Shown: positions 50,001 to 61,631 of the stretch, piece by piece
Layout of the letters: each line of letters begins with the position of its first letter
Numbering within the stretch: the first letter of the stretch is position 1
NCBI RefSeq assembly: GCF_051014685.1
Contig: NC_135049.1
Location: 31,389,531 to 31,453,530, forward strand
Direction of reading: 5' to 3'
DNA from: Ptiloglossa arizonensis
Lineage: Eukaryota; Arthropoda; Insecta; Hymenoptera; Colletidae
Length of the DNA stretch: 64,000 nt
Notes under the pieces: model-generated
Told to the model about the DNA's origin: nothing
The model's input: only the letters and a program-made list of their open reading frames with translations
Databases searched by the model: none
Made by a program: the position numbers and the translations under genes

Positions 50001-53000
50001 CGAATATAGCCGTCCGCCGCTTCCGCAGGAAGATCAATTGCATCAATTTAACGATTAACTTTTTTTCGCTCGAGCGAAGCTGACCGAGCCGACGGGCACC
50101 GCCGCAACCGCGTCACGCGTGAGAGCTAATAATCGAGTTAAACGAAGAGAAAGAATCGGCTCGTTTCCTGATCGCGCGCCGCTTACGAAGAAACCACGGT
50201 CTCTCTTCGCTCCTCCGACGCGTTCGAAACGCGTTTACTTCGCGTCGCGACGACGAGCTCTTCGATGCGACAAAGAACCAAGGGGAGGAGTCCCCACCTT
50301 GTACACCTTTCCGTCCCCCTCGAGAACGGTTTGGAAAATCGGTCGCGCGACTTCCTGCTGCGCGAGATCTACGATCTCGTTCTCGTCCGCGATCACCGCT
50401 ACCGGAGCACTACCGACTAATTATGGAAGTAGGAAGCGACGACCAGAAACGCGAGAACCCAGGAAGCGGATTTTTCCTTCCTTTCGAGGTTCGATCCGCC
50501 ACGGGACCACGCCGAAGACCCCCCGCTCGCCCGCGAGCGCGATTTCTCTTCGTTTCGCGACCATCGACGAGGAAAGTAACGCTAAAACCTATACAAAGAG
50601 ACCTTGCTCGTTGATTTGTTTCCAGACCGCGAGAAAAATGCCACTCGGCGATCTTTCCACCGCGGACCGATACGATCCAGAAACGTCTTCGCGTGATTTC
50701 ATCGCGGATCGTCGTCTGACTCACACGCGATATTCAGTTTCCCCGTCGCGACGGGAGAATGCAGTCCCGCTGCCACCAGCCGCTGCTCGGATTAAAAACC
50801 TTTGATACGAGAGCGAGATCGCGCGGACCAACGCGTCCTCGCTTTTGCGTTGCGCAACCGCCCGGATCGAACCGAACATTTTTCGATCGAGACACGGAAC
50901 GAACCGAACACTTTTCGATCGAGACCCGGAACGAACCGTACACTTTTCGATCGAGACCCGGAACGAACCGAACACTTTTCGATCGAGACACGGAACGAAC
51001 CGAACACTTTTCGATCGAGACCCGGAACGAACCGAACACTTTTCGATCGAGACTCGGATCCAACCGTACACTTTTCGATGGAGACCTGGAACGCATCGTA
51101 TGCGTTCGATCGCTCTTAGAACGCGAATCTTTTGATCGTCCTTAAAACAACGCGAATCTTTTGATCGTCCTTAGAACAACGCGAATCGTTCCATCGACTT
51201 TAGAACACGAATCGTTCGATCGCCCTTAGAACGCGAATCGTTCGATCGAAAGAGGAATCCAAACCGATACCTAGCTCACCCGATTCGCCACTTCGAAACG
51301 ATATTTCCGCGCCCGTTGAATCTTTCGTTCGTTCCTCTCGGTCCAACGAGGAAATACCTTTCGACGGTGAGACAGTGTATACGCAACGAAGAGATCTTGT
51401 ATCGACGATCGCGCACCATCTTTTCTCGTATCTTATCAAGCGGGATTTACGAATCGCTCTCTCGCAGAAATGTCAAGGTCGTTTTCGATACTTCGAACGC
51501 AACGATCGACTCGTCGCAGATGTACCGCTCTCGTTCGAACGAGAATCGAACTTTCGGTGGAAATGGAGCACCGAGTTCGATATTTTTCTTTCGCGATAAC
51601 GACCTTTCGAGTTACACAAAGTTACATATTCGGGCGTCATCGAGGGTGTTTATCGACGAACCGGACTACACTTCGTCGGTGTTGCTCGATCGTAATCTCG
51701 TTACTATAACAAGGGTGGTGGAGACGATTACGATACACGAGGAACGTTGTAAAAACGAAGCGTGGAATCTTTCTTGTTGCGCGTTAGAAATCTCGTTAAA
51801 AGAAGACATCGTACAGTGGACAGTTTTCCATCGCGTCTCTACGGAAACTGGTAACGAGCCACGTCGAGTTGAATCGGATTCTCAACGTTCACCGCTGTAA
51901 ATCCGCGTATTAATTCGTCCCGGTGTTGCACGAGTTCGCGGTATCGACCGATCAATTGTACTTCGAGTAATTCGCCATAAATTTCAACGAATCCAAAGTC
52001 CGGGAGGCGTTCGAAGCAACGCGCTCCGACCGAGCGAGCAGTCAGGGTTAGGTCTGGGTTAGGTGGCTGTAAATTTGCATATTACGTGGTTCGCGCGACG
52101 TCTCGCGAGTTCACGGTATCGGTCGATCGAACGTACTCGGAGCAATTCTACGGAAATTCCGGCGAGTACGCGCGGTATTCGATTCTCCACTCTTCGGGAC
52201 ACGGTGGCTTGAACGGTCTCTCGTCTTTTTACCAATTCGATGCTCACGGTGGAACATTTTTCGACTCGTCGTGGAAAACGTGGAACGTCGATGTCCTACC
52301 CGATCGATCAATTTTTTTTTTTATCGGGTTCCCTCGGAAAGTCGTTTCGTTTTGGTGCGAATGAAACGATTTTTTCAGAGTGAATAAATAGTTTTGTTAA
52401 CCCTTTGCGGACGGGACGGGACGGTTCAAAGCGAGCTCCTGCCGCGATAGTCATTTAAAATTGCCAGCGCATATTTCTGCTCAACCTCGGCCATCGACGT
52501 GCATTTAGGTAGGACACGTATATAGTATGCGTTTCTCGGCTCTATCAACTGTTTTCGCCAAACGCATATATGAGTTCTTCGGCCAATTTGATGATTTGCG
52601 TAAAACGCATATATGCGGCACTCGTCCGCAAAGGGTTAAATTACGTATTCTCCACTTTAAAACGAAACGACTTTCCGAACAACCCGACAATTTTCGTTGT
52701 ATAAAATCGTGTTCGAACAGTGTGATCGAGCTAGACTTTGAGCTTCGAGAGGACTGGCGTGATTTTAGGGAATACGTCGAAGCTTCTCTGTGCGATCAAA
52801 GATTCGAGAGAGAGAGAGAAAGAGAGAGAGAAGAAGAGAAAGAGAGAGAGAGAGTGTTTTCGGCGAGAGTTGGTTTCCGAAGCGCGACCTTGTCTTTTTT
52901 GGACCGACCCTTCGAAGAAGCGGGAAGACCAAATAGTAGCGTAAGCAGGTCGAAGAAGGGCCCCGCCTGTCTCCATGGAGACGAGTGTTGACCCGAACGG

Positions 53001-53551
53001 TTAACCGGCTTTTCCACCCTGTCGTACCTTTCGGGCTTTTTCAGCCCTCGTTCACCTTCGGGAAGGGCTCGCGCACGTGTCTCTCCCGGATCGCGAAAGT
53101 GTGTCAGCCGCGTGTGCGTGCGCGCACAATGGCAGGGGTCAGGCAGAAACGGTAGGCGTGGGTGTTTACGGTGACGGTCTCGGGACGACCCTCGAATTTC
53201 CATCCTCGTCGATTCCGTTGGAAACGAACCGAGACCAACGTCGGCCATTGTCTCTTGCCGAGCGTCTTCCCAGCTGGAATATTTCCTCGAGCAGTTTTCA
53301 ACCGGGCAGAGAGAAACACGGCTCGATCGTCTCGGTTGCGTTTCGATCGAATCGGGAACAATCGCTCGAGGAACGAGAAAGTGAAAAATATCCCGAATCG
53401 TAGAGATCGTGACCTACCTTGACGCGAGTCCGTATTTCCATGCATTCGTGAAGCACTCCTAACGGGCCGAGAGTCCTTTGCATTTTCGAGAGGACGTTCT
53501 TTCCCTCCAAGTTCCGCGTTCGTCCTCCTATCCTCGTGCCGGACACGGGCT
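44093..53551 (-). CDS. LSM11: LSM11, U7 snRNP Sm-like protein (partial: last three exons)
   Basis: Exons 53551-53418, 47600-47462 and 44241-44093 join in consistent phase (donors GTAGGT and GTATAC; acceptors GCCCAG, CCGAAG, CATTAG). They encode about 139 residues ending at TGA 44095-44093. The first contains NVLSKMQRTLGPLGVLHECM, the conserved region just before the Sm fold; the second contains AAFDRHWNLALEDCFEVW, the Sm1 motif; the third ends PQLLLRGEQVAIIVKIN, the Sm2 motif. This order and sequence match LSM11. By family knowledge LSM11 replaces SmD2 in the U7 Sm ring and works in 3' processing of histone pre-mRNA. The first exon seen begins with two bases of a split codon, so an upstream exon with the N-terminal part is missing from this annotation; it lies right of 53.55 kb or beyond the window. 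Confidence 0.88.
44789..44978 (+). CDS. Candidate exon, unrecognised, antisense within an LSM11 intron
   Basis: After a possible acceptor (GGGAGCAG, exon from 44789) an open frame reads EHEESLGHVYSADIDPG, RSLRLPPSPARINDLS, then TPQDILKYASRPTNPEL and PRLLFSG. It reaches a donor (GTGAGG) at 44979. The composition is ordinary protein, unlike the background. The minus strand of the same bases has stops in the frames I checked. I do not recognise the family. The exon would begin and end within codons, so it should be internal. A short ATG-initiated open stretch with a GTAAGT donor at 44692 lies just upstream (MGHE). Confidence 0.35.
45979..47461. other. CpG-rich intronic DNA
   Basis: This part of the LSM11 intron has no additional exon that I can support. 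The 382-residue frame at 46857-48005 minus is real coding only in its 139-nt LSM11 part. Confidence 0.5.
49645..49684. repeat. (GATC)n-(GAAC)n array
   Basis: Five GATC-type units run into several GAAC units within the LSM11 intron. Confidence 0.9.
50863..51100. repeat. 32-bp tandem repeat, about 7 copies
   Basis: The unit contains CGAACACTTTTCGATCGAG followed by ACCCGGAACGAAC. Copies differ at one or two positions, and the last two are more diverged. Units abut directly with no unique spacer, so this is a minisatellite and not a CRISPR array. Confidence 0.95.
51105..51250. repeat. 27-30-bp degenerate tandem repeat, about 5 copies
   Basis: The unit contains ACGCGAATC, a (T)TCGATCG-like core and CCTTAGAAC. 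It adjoins the 32-bp array and shares the TTCGATCG core, so the two may have a common origin. Confidence 0.85.
52397..52639. mobile_element. piggyBac-like MITE with TTAA target duplication
   Basis: TTAA at 52397 and 52636 flank perfect 13-bp terminal inverted repeats: CCCTTTGCGGACG at 52401-52413 and its complement at 52623-52635. The 235-bp body between the TTAA sites has no transposase. Two copies of ACGCATATATG (about 52560 and 52602) lie internally, one part of the palindrome CGCATATATGCG. TTAA target sites and CCCTTT-type ends are typical of piggyBac-family nonautonomous elements. It sits in an LSM11 intron. Confidence 0.88.
52806..52854. repeat. (GA)n microsatellite
   Basis: A GA run with AAG interruptions, inside the LSM11 intron. 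Confidence 0.9.
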
Positions 53552-56500
53552 CTGGGCGGCAGAAAAAGACCAAGCTGACTCGAAAGTTGTTCGCCGCGCG
53601 AGGCTATTGTCCGCGGCGGCCCTCGCGAGCGAGAAACGAAGACACGGGAGGAGGAGCTTCGATCCTCGAACGTTCTTTCTTCGAGCTGACCGCGCGATCG
53701 ATTCGCGACATCGAGCTTTCGGCCTCGTAGCAGCGACTTTTGGCTCTCTCGTGACTCGCCGAACGGATGGAAAATCCACCCCGTAGTATCGATCACCGCG
53801 GAGGGTTGCATTCAACGCGAGCCGAGATAGTTATCACCCTAACGAGTGGACGCGTTCGGTATTACCCTGGCGGAATTTTTACAGGCCCCCGTAACGCCGC
53901 GCTAATAAGAATTTATGTGGCTCTCGCGCCTCGTCGGTTCCCCGACAAATCATCGTTCATCCTTGCGCGGTCCGTGCGGAGAGGAGCGCGCCGATAGCAT
54001 CGCGCTTCTAGTTCTCCCCGTCTTTTTTCCTCGGTTTTTCTCGAGGCGTCGAGACGGGCCATTACGCGTGCGACGACAGCGGAGACGAGCCCGAAGATCG
54101 TCCTCGAGAAAAAAAACAAAGGACGGGAGACTTCCAGGATCGTTTCGACGCGAGTACGCCGGGCAATTTCGAAACGCGCGCGTGGGAATCTTGTGCTCGT
54201 TCGTGAACGCTCAGGTGCAACCCTTTGAGCGTCTGTGTTCGCTCGACACCGCTTTAGTGTACGTTACGCGCGACCTATCGAACTCGCGTCGATCCAACCG
54301 GTCGAATTTGCTTTAGCGGAAGGATAACACGACGCGGGAAGTATTTTAACGATTCGAAACGAGTCGCGAAGAACGGTGAAACAATCGTAGGAAAAGTGGC
54401 GCTTAGAGCTCGGAGAAGATCAATTTCAATATTTGCGCGCGTATAATCGGACAAACGGTCGTCCACGGTCACGAGGCACCGCCAGATCGTAATTTCTAAT
54501 CGGTAAGGAACCGGACTCCCAAGATTTGAAACATCCCGTCGAAGTCGACACCCTCGAACCGTGTCGCGAGTTTTTCTATCGTTAACGGCATCGATCCGTT
54601 TCGATCCGACGAGATAAAACCGTTCCGATCGACACCTGTGACGGCGATTCGTGTCCGCGATAGAAAAGATACCGTCGTTCGGGGGATTAATTCACTCGTA
54701 ATCTTTCCCCTCGAGTCTCCACCGGTCGGTAACCGAAAGCGCAGTGTTTCTCTCTCGGTGAGGAACCGGAGTCATCGATGAAAATAAATATTCGATAACG
54801 ATGAATTACGTATCGCGCGGTGTACGTCCTCTCGCGATTTGCCGCTGCGCGGGAACGGTAAGCGTTTCGTTAATTATTCGCAACGGCGAAAGTATTCAGC
54901 GTGCGCGATCCGGTCGGTGTACGAGCTCCGGGAATACCGTCGCGTTTGAATCGTAAAAAGTATTCGGTTCGGCGGTCCTCGGTGGGGGATCTCGGGCACG
55001 TAGGTTCGGCCCTGTCGCAGCGCGGCGCGGAAAGAGGAACGCCGCAGAGTTACGTAAAGGCCTGGCCGCCGTACACGCCGCGTGCATTGCACACGAGTGC
55101 ACTTATTTCGCTGGTGTGCGCAGGAGTGCGAGCGAGCGAGCGAGCGGCCACTTACACGCGCCGCTTCACACGTACTCGCGTACGAGTCGGGGCGGTCGGT
55201 GGGCGCACGGGCGAGCGCTCGCGAGCGCCTCGAGTGTCGATCGTGGCGCGCTCGCGAGATTCGAGGCTGCCAATTGGCTTTCTCCGATAACTTTCATCCA
55301 CCTTAAGGTACGCTCGGCCGCTCCTCCCCTGCCACCCGAGCGCTTACTCGTTCGCTCGCTCGCGCGCGCGTGCACGCTCGGTGCTCCCTGCTCGCTTCTT
55401 TTCCACCTTTCTTTATTCCTTTCCGCGTGCGCCGCGCTAGCCAGCGAGCGTCTACGCGGGCTAGAGCGCGCGCGCGAGAGCTAGCTAGCGAGCGAGCGAG
55501 CGCGCCACTTTCACTATCGTCGCGATCCAATTCCACTCGGCGAGGCGACTAGCCTCCGCTACTTAACTCGAACCGAGCGCCGAGGAGAGTTCTCTCCCCG
55601 GCGCTCGCGCGGGAATTTTTCGTCGCGCGGTGCGCGCGCGTTCGCCTCGACTCGGCGCGCGATTTCTAAAAATAAAAAGTCGAGAGAAGCCACCGAACGA
55701 GAACCTCTAAGCGCCTAAGCGCGTTCGCTTGCTCGCTCGCTAGCTCGTTCGCTCGAGCGCGCGAGCTGGTCCGCCGCGCCGCCGACGGTTCGGTAAAAAT
55801 ACGTTTGCGCGTCGAGGCGCGAACCTCGATAGATTTCCGAAGGGTACCAACGCGCGCGCACGCGCACGCGCGCCAACACCACCGAACGCGAGCGAGCCAC
55901 CAGCCAACGACCGCCTCGCTCCCTCCCTCCTTCCCTCGCTCGCTCCCTCTTCCGCCGCGGTGAAATTAGAAATTGCTTCGTTTACGGTACGCGCGAGGTT
56001 TCCCGCCCGTTTTCCCGCGACTCGGTTCCCGCGCGGGAAGCCCGGACCGGACAGCGCTCAAAATGGATTATCGTAATTACGTTTTTACGACGACGCGCCA
56101 GCCACTCTCTCGTTTTCTAACCCTCCGTCGATCGGTCTTGGCTCCGTTTCGACCGTTCTCGAGAGACTCGTTCGTCTCCTCGACTCTCGAGGATGCCTTT
56201 ATCTCGCGGGACCATCTCGAGCTCGACGGACGAAAATAGAAGGAACACCCGGGTCCGTATCGACCCAGCCACGGTCACCGTCCCGGAACCTCCGCGGAGG
56301 ATCGACAGCGATCGTGGCTGTCGGTTCAAAAGAGGGATCTCGTCCAAGGGGATAGGATGCACCGGGACGAGGTTCCTCCAGCTGGCTTTTGTTTTCCTAT
56401 ATATTCTTGGAAGTGACGCGAGCGTGCGCGAACGGCGGCGGAGATCGTTCTCGATCGCGAAATCGAGCGAGAAATTCGATAATATGGAACAGCGTTTCAA

Positions 56501-58232
56501 GAATACTTTCGTCATGTTGTTCCTTTCCGGTATCGAAACGAACAAACTCGTTGCGCCGAGCGAGCCGAGAAAACAACCGAGTTCGAACATCGCGTACCAT
56601 CCCCTGGGGTCGTTTCGTTCTTCCTGGACGGATACCGGACACTCGAGGATCGTTTCGCATCGAACGGTTTCGACGCTCGCAAAAACGGCGCGATCGCGCT
56701 ATCGGTGGCGCATCGAAGCGAAGAACGTTTAATCGATACGAAATAAGCAGTTGCAACGAGATACACCTCGGAGCGATCGCTTTTACCGTTTAGAAATTGC
56801 AAATACTCCAAGTCGTATCCGTTTCCTCGCGCGGTCTGCTCTTCCCGTTGTTCGCTCGCTCGCGATAACAGCGACGCTCGCACGGTGTCCGTACGTTCCG
56901 AAAACGTCGTTATCGAAACTCGATACCGAATACCCGAGATTACCTTTCCGTATTTCCCGTGGAGTATTTCGGCATCGAGTTGCGCGTCACCGCGCGCGTC
57001 GAGGATCGCGAACGTAATCGCTCCTCGAATTTCTCGAGTCGCGTTTCGTCGTCCTTGGCCCGGTCGTTGGACGACTCGGGGGTCGAAAGGTCCCGCGCAC
57101 CCTATTTCGGTGCAGGCGCGAGCTTCGCGTAACGTTTACTCTCGGCGGAGAAGGCTCGCCTCGTTTACGATACTCGCTTTCCACGCTCGGTTCTCGTTCT
57201 CCGTGCGAGGATGCAATCGGCCGAACGATCTCGCGCGCGCGCTCGAGAAAGGCGACGGAGAAAGAGACGAAGAGAGGAAGAGAAAGAGAGAGAGAGAGAG
57301 CCGGAGACACAAACACGCCCGTCCACCTCCAACGTCCCGTCATTTTTTCCGCCTTTCCACCCGGCGGCTGCATTTTTCCGATCTTCGGTTATATACCGCC
57401 GGCGTAGACGAGATAACGCGCCGCTTCGAGAGCGTTCACGTGCGCGAACCGCGGAGGGAAACCGTTAGGATCGCAACCGCGGAGGGAACGAATGCCGCGC
57501 GAAACGCCCCCCACCCTCCCTCCCTCCCTCCGACCTGGTATTATCCTCTTCTGGGACCATCGTCCTGGCGAAAAATAACGATTTCTCGGGGCGAACCAGC
57601 TTCGACCTCCTTCGACGACCAGCCGCGAAACGATCAACCCCTTCGGAACGTAGCACGCGGTTCGATCGCATCGATCGCGTCCACCCTCGCGTCGCACGAG
57701 CGCGTAAAATTCTCCTCGCGCGATCGAATCGGTACTCCGCTCGTTATCGTTCCCTCTTCGACCCCTTTGCTCGCCGTGAAACGATTTTCGGCCACCGAGA
57801 CCGACTCCGTACCGTCCGCACAGGGCAAACACTGCGCGTAAACAACATTCCGATAAATCGTACGACACGAAGCAACCCGGTAGTCTAGTTTGCGCGACGA
57901 GCAGGGAAAACTGACGGACCACGGTCGAGACGAAAAATACACTTTGGGTCGTCGCGCGACTCGAGTCCCGAGAAGCGCGCGCTAGCTACTCGCCGACGGG
58001 AGACGGTACCTGGCGCGTCATTTGCTAACGCGGATCGACAGGCAGGCAGGGAACCATCGATTCCGGTAACACGGAAAGTTCGAAATTGGAGATAGACGAG
58101 ACCGATACGAAAGAAGAACCGAGAACGAGGAAGGAACCCAATTTCCCGTGCAAAGCGCGATACGGAACGAAGGATAAACGCGGAGAGGATTGGAAGACGC
58201 AAGGATCGAAGATGGAAAAGATCTCGGTGCTG
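53552..58232. other. CpG-rich DNA upstream of the visible LSM11 exons
   Basis: The missing N-terminal LSM11 exon could lie here, but I found no frame with the expected acidic motif of that family (Phe-Asp-Pro-Leu...Ala-Leu-Tyr) followed by a donor in phase 1. The rest is CpG-rich with overlapping Arg/Ser-rich frames. Confidence 0.4.
55080..55960. promoter_or_regulatory. CpG-dense block, possible promoter region
   Basis: Dense CGAG and GCGC repeats, short self-complementary CG-rich words and few AT bases. It is a plausible promoter or first-exon region for a minus-strand gene such as LSM11, but no transcription start element could be placed. Confidence 0.3.
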
Positions 58233-58765
58233 TTAAAAAGAGAGCATCCCCGAGTACACAGCGGTAACGATAGAGGAAGATTCGCGATCGATTCGTGTTC
58301 CTCGAATCGGAAGTTCCGTAGCCGCGGAAACTGCTGAGCCGAAAGCGGCGGCCGGGTCGCGATCTCCGCGGGAATAAACGCGATGGAAGCTGGCCGACGG
58401 CGAGCCGGCAATTATCGTATCCCCTGTATATCGGGCCACTGGGAGACTCACTGGTTCGTTGGTCGGTTCGGTCGGTCGCGTCCGTGCAACGTATCTCACG
58501 TGTTCACCTGCAAAAATGTTTACCGTGCGTGCGAAGGAGCACTTGGTCCCGAGGAGGAGAGGATCCTGTGCAGGTGGGTACGACGGCCCCTGGAGAATGT
58601 TCGTACGCGGGGCAGGTGGGGCGACGCGGTACCCCCTCGCGGTGCCGAGGGAACGAAATGTCGAGGAGAAAAGAGAGAGAGTGGGGAAGAGGAGAGGGAA
58701 CGGGAGTACCGGCCGAAGACGAGCAAGACGGAGAGACCGGGAGAGCGAACAGGAGGGAGAGAGAG

Positions 58766-58768
<3 letters not shown>

Positions 58769-58826
<58 letters not shown>
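58769..58826. repeat. (AG)n microsatellite, about 29 units
   Basis: A perfect AG run of 58 bases, the longest pure dinucleotide array in the window. Confidence 0.95.
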
Positions 58827-58827
<1 letters not shown>

Positions 58828-59319
58828 AGCAGGCCGGCGGGAACGAGAACGAGAACGGTAGTGGAAGCGGAGGAAGAGGAGGAAGAGTCGAGAAGGAGAA
58901 CGGGGTGGAGAGACGGAAAGCAGCGGCGGCGGAGAGGGGGCATAGGAGGAGTAGGCCTGGTTGTACCCGCGGATGATCCCCAGGTTGAGTCGCGCTGGGT
59001 TCAACGTCCTGGCGGGCAGCGCACCCGAGAGCCGAGGCAGGCAGGCAGGCAGTCGAGCAGCCACCAGACCTCTCTACACGCGCGCGGGCGCGCGCTCGTC
59101 GCACGTACGTGCCCGCACACGCCCGTACACTCGCGCACGCGACACGTAGCCCACGATCCACCGTGGTGCACGTGCGCGCACGCGCATCCTACACAACCGA
59201 CCGTTTCTTCCTTGTGTACGGAGGGCGGCGACCGTGTGCGCGCAGGAACACGCGTACGTATACGCGCAGGCGCGCGCGTACTCTGCACGTGTGCGCCCAC
59301 CGTTCTACCTACGAACGCA

Positions 59320-59356
59320 CGTACCTACGTACGTATGTACGTACGTACTTACGTAC
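59320..59356. repeat. (GTAC)n self-complementary array
   Basis: Alternating GTAC/GTAT/TTAC units that can fold on themselves. Confidence 0.85.
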
Positions 59357-59745
59357 ACGCTCGCGCGGAAACGCTGGCTGGCTGGCCGACTGTCTTGTTC
59401 ACTCGCGAGTTTGCTTTACGCGAACTATCCGTAGGTACTGTTACTTTTGCGACCAGGCCCTTTCGATCCCTTCTCGCCTGCCCCTCCCTGCTCCACCGTA
59501 CGCTTTGTTTTCTTCCCAGCGTAGCGGACGAGCCGCGAGAAGGTTACTCGTGGCACAGACCCGATCGAGATTTTCGAGCGTGCCGCGTTTTTCCCGGTTC
59601 ACCGCTTTCGGAAGGAATCGCTGCGAAACGGCTACGTGGGAAATCGCGACCGATCGCGCGAACCATCCTCAGGAAAGTACGCTGAAAGAGGCTCGGTGAG
59701 ATTCCAGAAGAAAGGAGAAATCACTTTTACCCCAGAAGCGACCGT

Positions 59746-59768
59746 AGCGGCGGCGGTGGCGGCGGTGG

Positions 59769-59799
<31 letters not shown>

Positions 59800-59803
59800 G
59801 GCG
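59746..59803. repeat. (GGC)n trinucleotide repeat
   Basis: A GGC/GGT array that reads as poly-Ala in one frame on each strand. Both frames are open, so it does not by itself indicate a gene. Confidence 0.9.
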
Positions 59804-61631
59804 AGTCGACGCGAACAGCGAGGGAAAAAGTAGATCGGTCGGGGCATCGTCGGACTCGGAATCGCGTTCTCGATGACGCCGCCGAGAGTCTCGATACGCA
59901 TCTGGGAAGCTCGGCCGCGTTCTTACACGAGTCAGCGTTCACCGCGGAAAGAATCGGGCCAACGATCGTTTTCGTCGACGAAGGACGTTCGACGATCCGA
60001 ACCGGAAGAGGACGAGTCTCCCGATACGGTGGAAAAAGTATCGTGGACCGAGCACCGCGCCGAGAGAAACGAACGAACGCGCGTTGCGATTCCAAGAGGG
60101 TGAGAAACGCGCGCTACCGTTTCGGCGTGCTCGATAGTCATCTGTTACGTTGGGATAGGTCGAGGCGGCGGTACGTGCACACGACGAACGGCCGAGGAAT
60201 TGGATCGTCCAGTCTACCGGGTGTCGCGTGGAGAACGTACGACGAACGCGTGCTAACCGAACGAGGGCGCGCGCGACCGCCCCGTCGATCCCGATGCGCT
60301 CCACGTCTGGAATTTTAGACCGTCGCGCGAACACCTTCCGCGTCCGATAACGTTTTCGAGGGGAAAAAAAAAGAAAAAAAAGAAACTAAAAAAAAAAATA
60401 ACCCACCGAAACGTCTCGATTCGCAAGGGCTGCCGAGTCGACCGAGCCCGCTACCGAAGACCTGGAATTTAAATGCGCGTTGCGCGAAAATAGATGGCTC
60501 GTGGGTGGGCGAGACGAGCGTCACCGCGGACGATTCGCGTAGATTAGCAACGAATTGGAAAGACGGGACGAGCGACGCGATTATTATTCCCGGTGGAAAC
60601 CCTTCGGCGACGAACCGGTACGCGTAGCTCGCGCGCGGGCGCGCGGGTGCGCGTGGAAAACTCGAGTTACGAGGGCGATACCGTATCGATGGGTACACTC
60701 CCTCCCGTGGTAGAGACACGGGACACTCGATAAACGGGCAATCGAAACGAACGGATACCGCGAAACGAAGCCGACACTTGTCCGCGATTTACATTTCCAA
60801 GGAGATACCAATCGTCGAACCTACCCGCTCGGTAACCTCCCCGACTCGAATTCTCCTTTCGTCGAAAGCGAACGAGAGGACGCGGAATCCGCGAGATCGT
60901 TGCGCGCAGATACCGTGAATCGGTATACGAAAACGAACCGAGCCGCTCGGTGGTCGAGCGCCGACCGAATAATCGCGAACGCGCGCGGAAATCGAAAAGG
61001 AAAGCGAAGCGGTCCCTAAGAGGGAAGGAACGAGCGGGGCTCGTAGGAGAGGATACCGCGCGCGCAGCGCGTACAAATATCGCGCGACGGCGCGAGAATC
61101 GATGGGAAAACATCGGCACCGCGACGACGTGTATTCCGTTACTCGGGGCGAACGACTGCCGAGCGACTCGGTGCCGTGTTGCTGCTGCCGGCTGCTTTGC
61201 ATCGCGGTTTGCGGCACCCAACGAAATGGTGCTCGTGCCACGCCGCGTTCCTCGAACGGAGCTCAGAATCCTCCGCGACCCCGCGATGCAACGGTGACGC
61301 CCAGAACGCGTCGCGAGCTCTACTCTCGAACAACGCGTACTCGGGACGTTTCACGGAGCATCGCTAGCCGGAGAAGGACGCGCGACGCGTTGCGCTAGGT
61401 CGGGGAAAAATCGTTCGGAGTCGCCGAGAGTCCCGAGGAGACCGCGCGGAGACCAAGAGAGAGCTTTCTCCTCGTTCCGTGGCGAAGCGAGCGCGAGCGG
61501 GGACGTCCCGGAGAGGAAGAAGCCATCGGGAGTCGTTGTTACGACGAGCCTCGATTCCGCTCGACGGTGCGAGCGAACGAGCGAGCGAGCGCGCTCACGA
61601 AAATCCGAGTTCCGGCCGAACGCGAGCCTGA

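Larger units (their letters stand above)
47601..53417 (-). other. LSM11: LSM11 intron upstream of the Sm1 exon
   Basis: This 5.8-kb intron is bounded by donor GTAGGT at 53417 and acceptor CCGAAG at 47601. It carries a 32-bp tandem array, a related 27-30-bp array, a MITE and GA microsatellites. Confidence 0.8.

Noticed and set aside
50863..51100. CRISPR-like regular repeats
   Set aside because: 32-bp units abut directly without unique spacers, and the DNA is eukaryotic.
53033..53047. Histone-type 3' stem-loop (GGGCT-TTTTC-AGCCC), tempting beside LSM11
   Set aside because: The stem is five base pairs, not six, the loop length is wrong, there is no purine-rich downstream element, and no histone gene is adjacent.
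54275..54472. LSM11 N-terminal exon (minus frame with LLRALS...RFESLKY)
   Set aside because: The superficial match to the family's N-terminal motif has the wrong spacing, lacks the Asn-Ala-Pro segment, and has no donor in the needed phase.
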